From the NCBI GenBank assembly GCA_030512335.1, contig JAULSU010000007.1, positions 2,728,001 to 2,792,000 of the forward strand: a stretch of 64,000 bases of DNA, read 5' to 3'. Source of the DNA: Immersiella caudata (lineage: Eukaryota; Ascomycota; Sordariomycetes; Sordariales; Lasiosphaeriaceae). The notes beneath the pieces were generated by a model that ran no database searches, had not been told where the DNA came from, and worked only from the letters and a program-made list of their open reading frames with translations. Of the stretch, positions 35,558 through 45,830 are shown piece after piece (position 1 is the first letter of the stretch; the number at the start of each line of letters is the position of its first letter). The translations under genes were made by a program, and so were the position numbers.

Positions 35558-37370
35558 ATGTGGCTCATCAACACCACAACGCTGACCCTCAAGTTCTTCC
35601 TCAAGCCGCCGCCCCGATACGCCATCCTCTCACATGTCTGGACAGATGAAGAATGCTCCTTCCAGGAATTCCGGTCTCTCGAGACCAGCAGCAATGACCC
35701 AGCCGTCACCAAGAAAAAGTGATTCAAAAAGATTGAAGCCTGCTGCCAGTTGGCCTTGAACCAAATGTTCGACTGGGTGTGGATCGACACATGCTGCATC
35801 GACAAGACCAGTAGCGCTGAACTCTCGGAAAGCATCAACTCCATGTTTGCGTGGTAAGAGGCATCCACCATCTGCTATGCATATCTGGAGGATGTCGAGT
35901 CAACTTCTACAACTCGGATCCCTCGGCCAGAGCCCACGCGACCAATTCAGCTAGAAAGGAAAGCCTCCAGTATATGGTACTCGAGGGGATGGACTCTCCA
36001 GAGCTCCTAGCAGCATCCAGTGTGGATTTTTACAACCGTTCGTGGAAGAAGATTGGTGGGAAATGGCTCCTCCGGAAAGAGATCTCGGAAATTACAGGCA
36101 TTGGAGAAGCCGATCTTGCTTTCTTCGACCGCGGACGCTCCAGCATTGCGCAAAAACTGTCGTGGGCGCCCACACGCCAAACGACCAGGGTTGAAGATGA
36201 GGCATATTGTCTACTTGGAATTCTTGGCGTATATCTGCCTCTGCTCTACGGCGAAGGAGAAAACGCATTTCGACGGCTGCAGGAAGAGCTCATCAGGACT
36301 TCGACCGACCAAACCATCTTTGCATGGTCACACTTTTCCATCCATCCAGGCAATTGTGGTATGCTGCATCATCCCCCCGAGACTTCCGGCAATCAGGCTC
36401 TATGGTAAGCCACCGTTGGCCAATCGATGCGCAATTCATAACACCCAAGGCCAATGTACCTCTGGGTTCCTCTCCAGAGCCCGGCCTAAACAAGGCATAC
36501 ACGATGACCAACGCGGGGCTCGCCATTGAACTTCCCATGAGGAGTTTTCCGAAGCACTCGGAATTTTCGTCGACTTTCGAGCATCTGTCCCTCGCTCTCT
36601 TGAATTGCCGTGATACTTCCAAGTCAGATAATACGGCCGTTGGAATTATGCTTACTTCATTCAGCAACACGCCCAACAAGATGTTGACGTCCTTGGAGAG
36701 AACTGGGCCCCAAGAGCACTGTCACATCGATATGGAAACTAGGACCTTGAGCTTCGGCTACCCTTTCATGTTGCTCGGGAAGTCTCAATTCCACAGCATT
36801 GAGCCCTTTGAGTTCAAGGCGGTCGTAGTGTCCCCTTATAGCAATCGTAGGGCGACCCGTACCACCAAGGTTTGGAGGCGCCCTAGCTACAGGTCGCGAA
36901 TTTTGTTCTCGTCTGATCTGGAACGCCAATTCCATTTCCTCAGCAACCGAGCAGTCGAATCTGGCGAGGGATGGCATATCTTGGAGCTGACTCGTACGGA
37001 AGAGGAAGCGGAGATAAATCTGTCTCTGGATAATGGACAAAAACTCTCCCTACTGTTTGTATGCAAGTGGCGCGGTCGCAGCTCCGACTTGACGTGTGGA
37101 ATACGGATTGAGTCAAGTGACTCAACGTCAGAGAACACCATTCCAGCTGGGCAGGCAAAGACGGGGCTTCAGGAAGGCTGGAAGTGGTCACGGGTATATT
37201 CCTGCTCGACAAGCCAGCGTCCAAATGGGTGGCTGTGGTTTGAACACAAACTTCCCGATGGTAGATTTATCGTGGCCAGCATTTCCAAGATACCGGATAA
37301 GGATGGGGATAGGGATGGACAGGGGCCGGTGACTGACCTTATTTATTTTGAGGTGAAGAAGCTGGAGTAG
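35558..37370 (+). pseudogene. HET-domain (heterokaryon incompatibility) gene, decayed
   Basis: The ATG at 35558 opens MWLINTTTLTLKFFLKPPPR, then YAILSHVW, an in-frame TGA at 35720-35722, FKKIEACCQLALNQ, WVWIDTCCIDKTSSAELSES, INSMFAW, a TAA at 35855-35857 and CYAYLEDV. These are the conserved HET blocks (YAxLSHxW, WIDTCCIDK, CYAYL). The frame runs on to SRGWTLQ and breaks near 36000 by one lost base; the next frame carries the expected LLAASSVDFYNRSWKKIG, AQKLSWAPTRQTTRVEDEAY, LLGILGVYLPLLYGEGE and FRRLQEELI. A further shift near 36345 leads to SPRDFRQSG and a C-terminal beta-rich region ending at 37370. Two stops plus two shifts make a dead copy. A stretch of conserved CYAYL downstream of the TAA in the same frame rules out an intron there. 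Confidence 0.9.
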
Positions 37371-37664
37371 TGGAGGATACGCCGGAGATGGGTCGGGGAT
37401 CAAGGGCAAAATGTTGAGATGAACGAGGCTATGAGTGAGCCGTTATTAATAAAATACAAGTTGACCAGCCTTGTAGCTTCTCCGTGCTTAGGCGCGGTCT
37501 GGTTTGTTAGTAGTGAAGGTGAACTTGGGATCAACTTTCAGACCAGGAGATGGCGATGGCTCTTGGAACAATATCCTTTAATCTTGGTTGTAATTCAAGG
37601 CTAGAATTTGACAATGTGAGACGTCAAGTATGCACTCAATACACGCAACAATTACATCATCATT

Positions 37665-37707
<43 letters not shown>

Positions 37708-37846
37708 GCGATAGCTCCCAACAAGAAGCACACACTCCCAACATCTCAGAATCAAAATTATTCAGCCCACAACAAGAACGACATTAAATCATTTTCATTC
37801 TGAAAGGTTAGGAGTGTGTGCTCTTTGGTGGGAGCTATCGCTGATA

Positions 37847-37891
<45 letters not shown>

Positions 37892-38540
37892 GTGTGATTG
37901 TTATGTGGATGGAGAGAAGGATGGCAAGTGTACGAGGGTCTTTCTGAGATAACCATTACGTGCGACAACGGCCTTTTTATCTCTGGTGATTTTCCAAATC
38001 GATAGAGTTTCGGACTCGGCCGACGGAGTTGTCTTCGGCTCCTGTGAGTAAGTTGTCGCCGTATGATTGGGTTTGCCGAAATCTTGTGGATTGATATAAA
38101 GTTAGGTTTGTCGTTGGTTGGTGACCGGGAACTTTGTCATTGAATTTATGGTTTTTTTTTTACTTCGGTGGCACACGAAGCCGTGGCTTCATGGTCGCCA
38201 CATTCTCCGTTTCTCACACAACATTCGGAGTTTGAGAATTCGTGGACCTAGAGACCTTCGCAGCCATGAATTGCAAAGAAAAGAATATTTGTCGATTGTT
38301 TACTTTCCTTGGCATTGCGCCTGAAGCCCTTGATTATTGTGGGCCTATTGACCCCCTCCCCCCTGCTATCTCGTTCAAATAATATAGAACACTCCACCCC
38401 GGCGCTTCAGTGGCTGCCAGGAGACAGCTATTGGATCCAAGACAGTATCTGGGCCCTATTCAGTCACATTCCTCTCCCGGCCGGCCGCCAATTGCTGCCC
38501 AACACAAACGTGCCCCGTTCCAGAGCCTGAAGTAGACTTC
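37371..38540. other. Intergenic stretch with a foldback element
   Basis: Separates the dead HET gene from the NLR. It holds the inverted repeat listed next; otherwise no gene is seen. Confidence 0.6.
37643..37907. repeat. Foldback element (inverted repeat of about 125 bp arms)
   Basis: The left arm reads GCAACAATTACATCATC, an (ATC)n tract, AGCGATAGCTCCCA, GCACACACTCCC and TCAGAATCAAAAT. The right arm, inverted, reads ATAACAATCACACCATC, (ATC)n, AGCGATAGCTCCCA, GCACACACTCCT and TCAGAATGAAAAT in the same order. The arms differ by a few bases and small indels; the loop is about 20 bases centred near 37775. The whole would form a near-complete hairpin. It could be a MITE-like element with microsatellites grown in each arm, or a local inverted duplication. 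No obvious target-site duplication was found by eye. Confidence 0.85.
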
Positions 38541-41500
38541 TCAGAGAATTGTGCAACAACACGTTGGCTTACGTGTTGGAGACTTCTCACGAATATGGTA
38601 ACTCTTGTATTCGTTGATGGGGACTGGACCCTCAACGGCGGGCCTGGTAATAGGTTCGGAACCTCGTCTTGATGGGTCGGAACCTGCTGGTTGCGGATCG
38701 TTGGTCTTCGGCTCATGGGAAGTGGCACTTTCTGGGGCAGCAAGCGGTGGAACTTGACGGTTGTACGGCGGGTTTGGTGTATCCAAAGGAGGAGGGGTAG
38801 AATTCCCGTTAGTCGGCTCCTCGGGCTCGGGCGTCAGCTCATTGAGAACAGGGGGAACACCTTCAGGGGTTCTTGCCAACTGTTTGGCGAGTTCCAACCT
38901 GAGGTTGAAATCCACCGGGGTGCGTTTCAACTGCTTGTCCCTGCCGAAGATCTTGTCGACGGAAAAGCGCGTGCCGGGGAAACGTTCCGGCAGCTTCGTG
39001 TAGTACCACCATACCTCGGCCCAGCAGAGCGCATACAGGCTCGTCTCGACATCCATAAGCAAGTACTCTCGAGATCCTGAGTGGTGCTCGGCAGAATTGG
39101 TCTCGAAAGGTTTACTAGACAGTTTGGCGTGGTAAATCCAGTGCTTGGCGGCATACGTGATGAAGTCGTGGTCATCGATGCGCTTCTCAATCTCAGCTTC
39201 CCATTCCCTGGGTCGAAGGTCGCGTCTTTCAACATTGAATGCGTCTAGCAACAGGTAATCCATGCAGAGGCTGCTTATAACGGCGTCCGCTCTTTCGTCT
39301 TGGAAGGCGTAATGCTGATGATTCTTTATGTCCGGGAGAGGCTGAAAATATCTCGTTGGCGTAGAAAGATACTCCTTGAGGGACCTGTGAATAAGCTCAA
39401 ATCGGCCATCGGACCGCAGAGTCACCAACGGCATGCATTTGAGCAGGATCTCGCGCTTCAGGTTTCTGTACCCAGTCTCAATCTCCGGGCGCTCGACCAA
39501 ATCCTTGTCCACATGTCCCTCGGAGACATCCGATGCCTCTGGTCCGCTGACGTCGAGGAGCCAGGCCAGCCCAAGTTCAAGGCTCTTTTCGTTCAAGGCG
39601 CGGCCAGTTTTGAAGAGCATGGCTAACCCCAGCTCAAGCTCCTCTTTGTTCATAGCGTGGCCTTGGTATGCCCCCCAGAACAGAACGCCGCGCAGAAGGT
39701 TCTTTCTCTTGGCCTCGGAATCTTGGCTGGTGTGAGGAACTCGAGTGATTCGCCCCAGTATCTTGTCGTAGAAACAAGCGATGCTGTTTCCCAGTGAGTC
39801 GCCTGCTCCTGGATTTCGAGCGATCTCCCTGAGCGCGAGACGGGCTATGATGTACATGTCTCCAGCAATAGTCTGAATCTTTTGGCGTAGATCTGGTATC
39901 TCTCGGTCGTCCAGCCGGCCGAGTTTGCCAAGGGTGTCCAGTTCCTTCGTCACGGTCTTCTTGATGTCTCTTTTCGTTTCACGCTGTGGGATCTGGTGCT
40001 CCTTGAAACCACACTCCCTGAGCGCCTCACTATGAATTCCACCTCGACGAGAGAGAACTATCATTCGAATATTTCCGCTGCTGATCTTTGTGCGTGCACC
40101 TCTTGTGTGTTTTTCGCCCATGATTACTTTCAAGACGTCTGTGAGCCCGCTTTTGTTGACAATGATCTGGTCAATCTCGTCCAAGATCACGGTTAAGCGC
40201 CGAGGTTGGGATCCAGTCGTAATGTTTTCAATCATTTCGCGCCAAAGGTATTCGATTTCTTCGTACTCTGACGGTCGATGCTCCTTCAACTTGCCGCTCA
40301 GGGGGTGAATCAGTATTGGGTAGCTGATGAGGATCGAGTGGAGCAAGCAAGCCAACATCCGCCATGGCGTAACGCATCCATCCTTCATAGATACGAGGCA
40401 GAAGTGGATCAGGAGATCGTTCTTTTGAGCATCGGTCTTCAGATCTTCCAAGATGAGCGTCTTGATATGCTGTGCCAGGTGCGTCTTTCCACAACAAAGC
40501 CCCCCGGTTAGCCACAACTTGCTGGATGCCCACTTCCTCCAAGGCTGGAATGGTTGGAATTTTTTGTCATCTTCTATCCATTCGCATGTCCCTCCGGTTA
40601 GGAGAGCGGGCGGAGGAGGTGTGGGAAGCAGAACATCACGAGTTCCAAGCGACTGCAGTAACCTGCGGCGATCTTCGCTGAAATACTTCTCTGCGAGGAT
40701 TACAATTAGACCACAGGGCCGCTGATGGGGACATTGTATACACACCCTTGAATTTCCTCGACTCCTTCTTTACGTCCTCGAGGAGCGAAATGAGCCACCC
40801 GGGTCCATCCTCCGGCTTGACGCCAAAGGCACAAGCCTGGAAGTGGTCCTGGCTTCGCAGTTGCGCTTCAAGGTCCCAAAGTTTATCCCAACTCGCATAT
40901 AAGCTCGCGTATGGCTTCGGCACGACCCACAGCTTGGCTTGTGTTAGTTTCAACAACGTCCTCGATTCAATGAAGAGGGAACGCGTACTGGCTCACTGCG
41001 TCCCTCGACAGGCCTCCCTTCCACGTAGTTTCGCAAAACAATATCGCCACTGGAGATTCGAAGGAACTCGGCCGAAATGCTGTCGAGGGGCTCAATGTCT
41101 TCTTTAGGAACCATGCGCAACGGCGCTTGAATGCCTAGGGCTTGATTCACAGAGTCTGCCTTGAATATCCTTGCAATGACTTCGGCGTGGCCGCGGTGAG
41201 GGGTTGCGCAGAATATCTTTGATCGCGGTTAGAACAACAGCTCTCAACTCGGATGGGGAACGCCTTACCGCGGCGCATGCCGAATAGGCGATATTACGGA
41301 ATCGCGGGTCGTCTCGAGCGATAATGAGAGCCTTGTGCAAGGTTTCCGAGGTCAGCCCTTGGACGCATATCAGAGTCATGGACAATACCTGCCTGTTTGA
41401 CGATGACGCCACCAGTGCTGTGCCCGATGAACGCTATGGGGCGCATCTCCTCCGAGGGGTCTGTTCTGTGGTTGATCAAATCCTGGAGGAGCTTCTCGGC

Positions 41501-41791
41501 ACGCTCATAGACGGTTTTTAGCCGGTAGTCGTCGTTGACGAAGTCTGAATAGTCGAAAGCTAAGACTCTCAACTTCCTCCGTTTTTCTTTAGAAACCCAG
41601 TGCTCGGACCACAGGGTAGACCACGTTTCGCGGGCATCTTCTCTGCCACGCCCTTGGACCAGGATCACACTGGAAGTTGTATTAGCGGGCAGTTTAAACT
41701 TGTGCGGATCGGGGGACACCCACTCGAATTCTGGCTGGTCGACTCGGGCGGGTTGAGGCTCGAGCAGTATGAGTTTGCCGACGTCTTCCAT
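38541..41791 (-). CDS. SesB-like hydrolase-NACHT NLR with C-terminal CaaX box, five exons, 1007 aa
   Basis: Exons 41791-41393, 41331-41269, 41216-40997, 40937-40746 and 40690-38541; total 3024 nt in one frame. The first intron is GC-AG: only that junction restores the conserved VKQALIIARDDPRF. Residues 1-260 are an alpha/beta-hydrolase of the SesB/SERAC1 type: VILVQGRGREDARETW, FDYSDF, the nucleophile elbow FIGHSTGG (Ser125) and FCATPHRGH. Then come a linker, and a NACHT domain with Walker A GGLCCGKT (Lys360) and Walker B LTVILDEID, followed by winged-helix-like parts (LIHRSLKEYL). There are no WD, ankyrin or TPR repeats; instead about 100 Pro-rich residues end in KPTCCCTIL. CTIL fits a CaaX box (Leu favours geranylgeranylation), with two more Cys for palmitoylation and nearby basic residues. 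SesB-NACHT proteins are fungal incompatibility or immune-type NLRs. The usual HG of the oxyanion strand is QG here. Divergent from the coiled-coil gene at 42580. Confidence 0.88.
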
Positions 41792-42579
41792 GGTGCTGCA
41801 ATGCGAGAGGCGCGTTTTCGAGTTGGTGAAGGGCAGAGCGCTCCGAAAGGAAGTTGGAAGTTGAAGCCCCCCGCTCTCGGAGCCATCTCACATCAACGTC
41901 TCCACGACGAGGCTTCAAACTGCAGTTCTGCAGCACAGCCATGCTTAAGGTGGGTATTTCAGGATCCAATCGGCTTTCGACTCGTGATGCGCTTGCTGCC
42001 GTGACAGCGGTGCGTTTGACTGGTGACAGTGATGCCGGAATGTCGACCAGGGCAGGCAGATTGCAAGGTGTTTGTGCGTTCAGGCTCGTCACTGGCTGCA
42101 CGCAAACCCAACTGGCAGCGACCTGTCCTTCCTACCTTACCCAGACCCGCTCGCAGCTTCCCCACTCAACGCACGGGGGTTCAGCTGGGCTCGCCACAAT
42201 TTCCGACGTGGACCAGTAAAACACTGTGTTCATCTGCGCGTTGCATTCTCTTGCATACCCCAGCGGTGGGGAACGAGCGAGCTGCTGGCCGGGGTCCCAC
42301 ACTGGTCTCTGCCCGGCAAGTCGAGTGCTGTGGACCTCACCGAAGCTCCGGCCGAAAATGAGAACTCAAACGCGTGAGATGATTCATCATGTTCTCCGGG
42401 GTTTAACGTTGGCCGACTCTGGGACAGCTGGTTTAAAGACCCGCGCTGCGCTTTGATCGACTTCCCCCGGCCTCCTTCAATCTTTCCGCCTTTGTGCACA
42501 CACATCGCTCGCCAACTTGCTACTCTGATGCAGCATCACTTGCGCCGCGAACGAGCTGAAATCATCTCCAAATTATACA
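41792..42579. other. Divergent promoter region between the SesB-NACHT gene and a coiled-coil gene
   Basis: About 790 bases. ORFs here are short and mutually antisense. No regulatory site is claimed. Confidence 0.45.
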
Positions 42580-43307
42580 ATGTCGAGTCGGGTGAGACTA
42601 TCTATATCGAAGTCCAACAGGCAGCGGTGACCCGTGGCTGATCTGATCCGTATTCACAGGACAACGGCGTCGGGGCGCAGACGATGGGGCCAAGCGGGGC
42701 CCGTCTACCAACAGGGAAGACCTCAAGGAAAACCGCAGGGGAGACTTCGGGGAAGACCTCGGTGGATTGGAGAAAAGACCACGACGAGCGTAAGGCGCGG
42801 CGTGCGGCGGCCCAGGACCCCCGACCACCACGGACCAACACAAACCCAATCATGCCGATCCGAAGACAATCTACCACGGACTCGATCCACTCGATTGACC
42901 CAACGAATAACCTCGGCATCAAGCTCGGGGACTTGGAAGCAACTCTGGGGGAAAAGGCCTACGTACTTGGAGAATGGCTACGTGATTTTGAGCAAAAGGA
43001 GAACGTCCTGGAAGAGAGACAGAGGGTCCTGGAAGACAGGGAGTCAGCCCTTGACAAAAGAGAGGCGAAACTCCAGGAAAGGGAGTCGTCGTTGTCGTTG
43101 GAAAGTGGACAATCCGAGACCGCGAATGCATCGAAGCTGGGAAAGCTTGACGTTGAGGCCGAGAGGGTCAACATCGAAAAGGTCTACAATCAGATGCGGG
43201 AGATGAAGAAGAGAGACCGGCGGCTCCGAGATACGTTGAAGGAACTCGATTTGGAGTGGGTGTTGGGACCAGCAGCTCGGCAGGAGCCTGCTTCCGATTT
43301 TTTCTGA
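42580..43307 (+). CDS. Coiled-coil protein, two exons, 219 aa
   Basis: Exon 1 (42580-42591) encodes only MSSR; a 68 nt intron (GTGAGA to TTCACAG, with CTGAT branch point) leads to exon 2 at 42660-43307, phase 0. The N-terminal 80 residues are Lys/Arg/Thr-rich (RKDHDERKARRAAAQDPRPP). A coiled coil occupies about residues 85-190: KLGDLEATLGEKAYVLGEWL, then QKENVLEERQRVLEDRESAL, and further E/R-rich heptads, with a final YNQMREMKKRDRRLRDTLKE. It ends ARQEPASDFF. No family is recognised. It is divergently arranged with the SesB-NACHT gene, so shared regulation is possible but not shown. The tiny first exon makes the start less certain; the frame could instead begin at the ATG at 42684. Confidence 0.65.
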
Positions 43308-44243
43308 AGAGCCGCAAGTACCTACCCAAGTCCCTCAATCCGGCTGCTGCCGCTGCGGAGCAGTTGGGCACCCCCACAGCAATGCGCCGTCACTGCGCCT
43401 TCAACTTGTTGTAACCCAGCGTCAATTGACCAAGTTCCCAACGCATTGTTCAATTTGTTTTCGCCAGTTGCCTTGCGAAGAAAAAAAGGGCAACGAGCAC
43501 TTTCAGCGCGCAAATGTTTACATAGTGCGCACGCCGCGTGGCTCATTCATGGCCGCCTTTTGCTGCAACAGCCAACAATGCTGCTCTGTGTTGGGCCTGA
43601 AAACATTCTGGAGGCAGTCTTGCTGCCTTTCTCGAGTTGGGCTGGGATAGGCGAGACGACGTGGCCAGGAACTGATGGGCGACTCTTATCCAGCAGACCT
43701 AAGCATAACGCGCCCGACGATTTGCCTTTCCCATGACCTGAAAGAAAATCGCAGTCTCTTTCGCAAAACAAGGTCTAAGCCACCGCATTCAAAGCTCTCT
43801 CAACCAATGGTATTAGAGGACAGCATGCGCTAATACAGTTCGGGGAACCCGACGGCAGACTCTTGGTTGCCTCTCTCGCTGTGATAGTGAGGCTGTCGGG
43901 CAGTGGCCCAGAGATAGCGCTGGAAGTTGGGAGAAACAATATCTGCCAACGCCATTGACTATTCACTGGATAGGCTTGACTGAAATAACTTGGCCCCCAG
44001 GTCAAAGGCTCTGAGGCACGTCTATAAGACTCAGGCTTTCACAGCGTACCTCACAATGACTTCCTCACCCCAAGTAAACTCGACGTCGATATCACCACGA
44101 CTCCCGGAAGCAACATACTCGTTTGCCTCGCACTACCCGCACTCGCATTGAGGACGCACCAGAGGTAACAGACGTTCTCTCCCAGTCACCCGGCGCTAGA
44201 AACCTTCTGACCAACCGAGTAGCAACTCGAAAAGTCACCCACC
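43308..44243. other. Intergenic stretch
   Basis: About 930 bases between two plus-strand coiled-coil genes. The last 200 bases, with short upstream ORFs, probably form the 5' leader of the second. Confidence 0.45.
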
Positions 44244-45830
44244 ATGTTCGCCAAGTTCGCCAACAAGGTCGCGACTGGGCCTGGAGACACTTCCAACACG
44301 CCCACGGCCTTCAAGTCCAACGATGATCCAGAGCTCCCCTCACCCAGGTTTGCGGATAGGTCAATGATAGGATCGAGCAAGTCAACCCAGTCGAACGGCG
44401 ACTCTCCTCCGGTCAAGACCTCAGGGAGGTCAAGCAGCAGACGAACCCAGAATCGTGACTCAGCTCCGATCGCCTCTCCCGCCCAGCAAGAGTATCGAGC
44501 CCCGTCACCTCTGTCCACCAGGTCTGAATGGAACCCCGAGACTGTTGCGCCGAGGTCTATCAGGCCAAGTGGCTATCTCCCCCCTCCGACCCTCGCCAAC
44601 AAGCCAATGGATGCTCAGGCGCCCGCCAGGCCCAAACTTGAGGAGGTCCCCGCCATGTCGAGCCCAGTCCTCACCAGGCCAACCCAAGTCCAGACCAAGG
44701 ACAACCACACGCCACCTGCATCTCCGCCAGCATCTCCCCCTGTCGCTCACAAGCGGATTCACCAAGACAGAGCTGCCAAGCGCGCCGCAGCGGAACGTGA
44801 GAGAAAGGAGAGGCAGAAAAGAGCCGGCGGCGGCCCGCCAACACCACCTCCAGACGACGCAGGCGAAGCATCCTCCGACGAGTCTGACATAGCAAAGAAG
44901 ATCGAAGGTCTCGTGGAGAATGGAATGGGAGTCGCAAGCGACCTTGATCGCGGCAGGAAGAACGCCCTCGGTCAGTATGAGACTGCCGAGGAGGCCAAGA
45001 TCAGACTGGAGAGAGAGCTAGCGGAGGCGTTGAGGAAGCTGGCGGGGGTTAATACCAATGCTGCAACTCTGGTGGAGGAGAAGGAGAGGATGAGCAAGGA
45101 GCTGGATGCTGCCAAGGGAAAGGCGGATTCGGCGATGCAGGAGGTGAAGAAGTTGCAGGGAGAGGTAACCGGAGTGAAGGCGGCCAAGGCGAAGGTGGAC
45201 CAGGAGCTGGTCAGCGTCAAGACTCAGTTGACTGAGGCTCAGAACGCGAAGACAAAGGTAGAGAGTGATTTGACCGGAAAAGTCAACGAGGCGGTCAAGG
45301 CGAGGGAGAAGGTGGAGAAGGAGCTGAAGACCGTCACCGATGCGAAGGGTGTGAAGGAGAGGGAGCTCGCGACAGCCCTCAGTGCCAAGGCCCAGCTGGA
45401 GAAGGAGCTCAAGACTGCTACCGAAGCGAAGGGTTCTACGGAGAAGGAGCTTTTGGCAGCTGTCAATGCCAAGGCTACGACAGAAAAGGAGCTCACGGCT
45501 GCTATCAACGCCAAGACCAAGGCGGAGACGGCGCTCAGGGAGGAAGTGGAGGCTAGAGCCAGGGCGGAGGGAGAGCTGGATGAGTTGAGGAGCGAGCGCG
45601 ATGAATTGGTGGACGACCTGAACAAGCAAGACGACGAATTGGATGCGTACCTCAAGCAGGTTGAGCGTCTTGAGGAGCATGTGAAAGAGCTTGAGGGGAA
45701 GTTGAGCGGGGCTAGCCGGGAGGTCGGGACCCTCAAGCGGAGGATCGCAAGATTTGAAGTGGCTCTGAAGAGGGCCGAGCAGATCATTGACCAAGGAAAT
45801 GAGCGGTTCGCCAAGATCAAGGTGAGGTAG
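44244..45830 (+). CDS. Long coiled-coil protein with 14-residue repeats, 528 aa
   Basis: Intronless, ATG in a good context (CACCATGTTC). Residues 1-215 are Pro/Ser-rich and probably disordered (KSTQSNGDSPPVKTSGRSSS, PPASPPASPPVAHKRI) with a basic RAAKRAAAERERKERQKRAG stretch. From about residue 240 to the end lies one long Ala/Glu/Lys coiled coil. Its centre is built of exact 14-residue (two-heptad) units of the pattern EKELKTATEAKGST / EKELLAAVNAKATT / EKELTAAINAKTKA, seven or so in a row, then a leucine-rich VERLEEHVKELEGKL segment. Such proteins serve as spacers or scaffolds; I know no specific function. It lies between the two NLR genes. Confidence 0.75.
   Translation: MFAKFANKVATGPGDTSNTPTAFKSNDDPELPSPRFADRSMIGSSKSTQSNGDSPPVKTSGRSSSRRTQNRDSAPIASPAQQEYRAPSPLSTRSEWNPETVAPRSIRPSGYLPPPTLANKPMDAQAPARPKLEEVPAMSSPVLTRPTQVQTKDNHTPPASPPASPPVAHKRIHQDRAAKRAAAERERKERQKRAGGGPPTPPPDDAGEASSDESDIAKKIEGLVENGMGVASDLDRGRKNALGQYETAEEAKIRLERELAEALRKLAGVNTNAATLVEEKERMSKELDAAKGKADSAMQEVKKLQGEVTGVKAAKAKVDQELVSVKTQLTEAQNAKTKVESDLTGKVNEAVKAREKVEKELKTVTDAKGVKERELATALSAKAQLEKELKTATEAKGSTEKELLAAVNAKATTEKELTAAINAKTKAETALREEVEARARAEGELDELRSERDELVDDLNKQDDELDAYLKQVERLEEHVKELEGKLSGASREVGTLKRRIARFEVALKRAEQIIDQGNERFAKIKVR
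45290..45600 (+). repeat. In-frame 42-nt tandem repeat
   Basis: Diverged 42-nt units encode the 14-residue coiled-coil repeats of the protein at 44244-45830 (GAGAAGGAGCT... periodicity). Divergence between units shows they are not recent. Confidence 0.6.

Noticed and set aside
35855..35870. GTAAGA after the first HET blocks as an intron donor that would remove the TAA
   Set aside because: The conserved CYAYLEDV follows immediately in the same frame, so this is coding sequence and the TAA is a true disruption.
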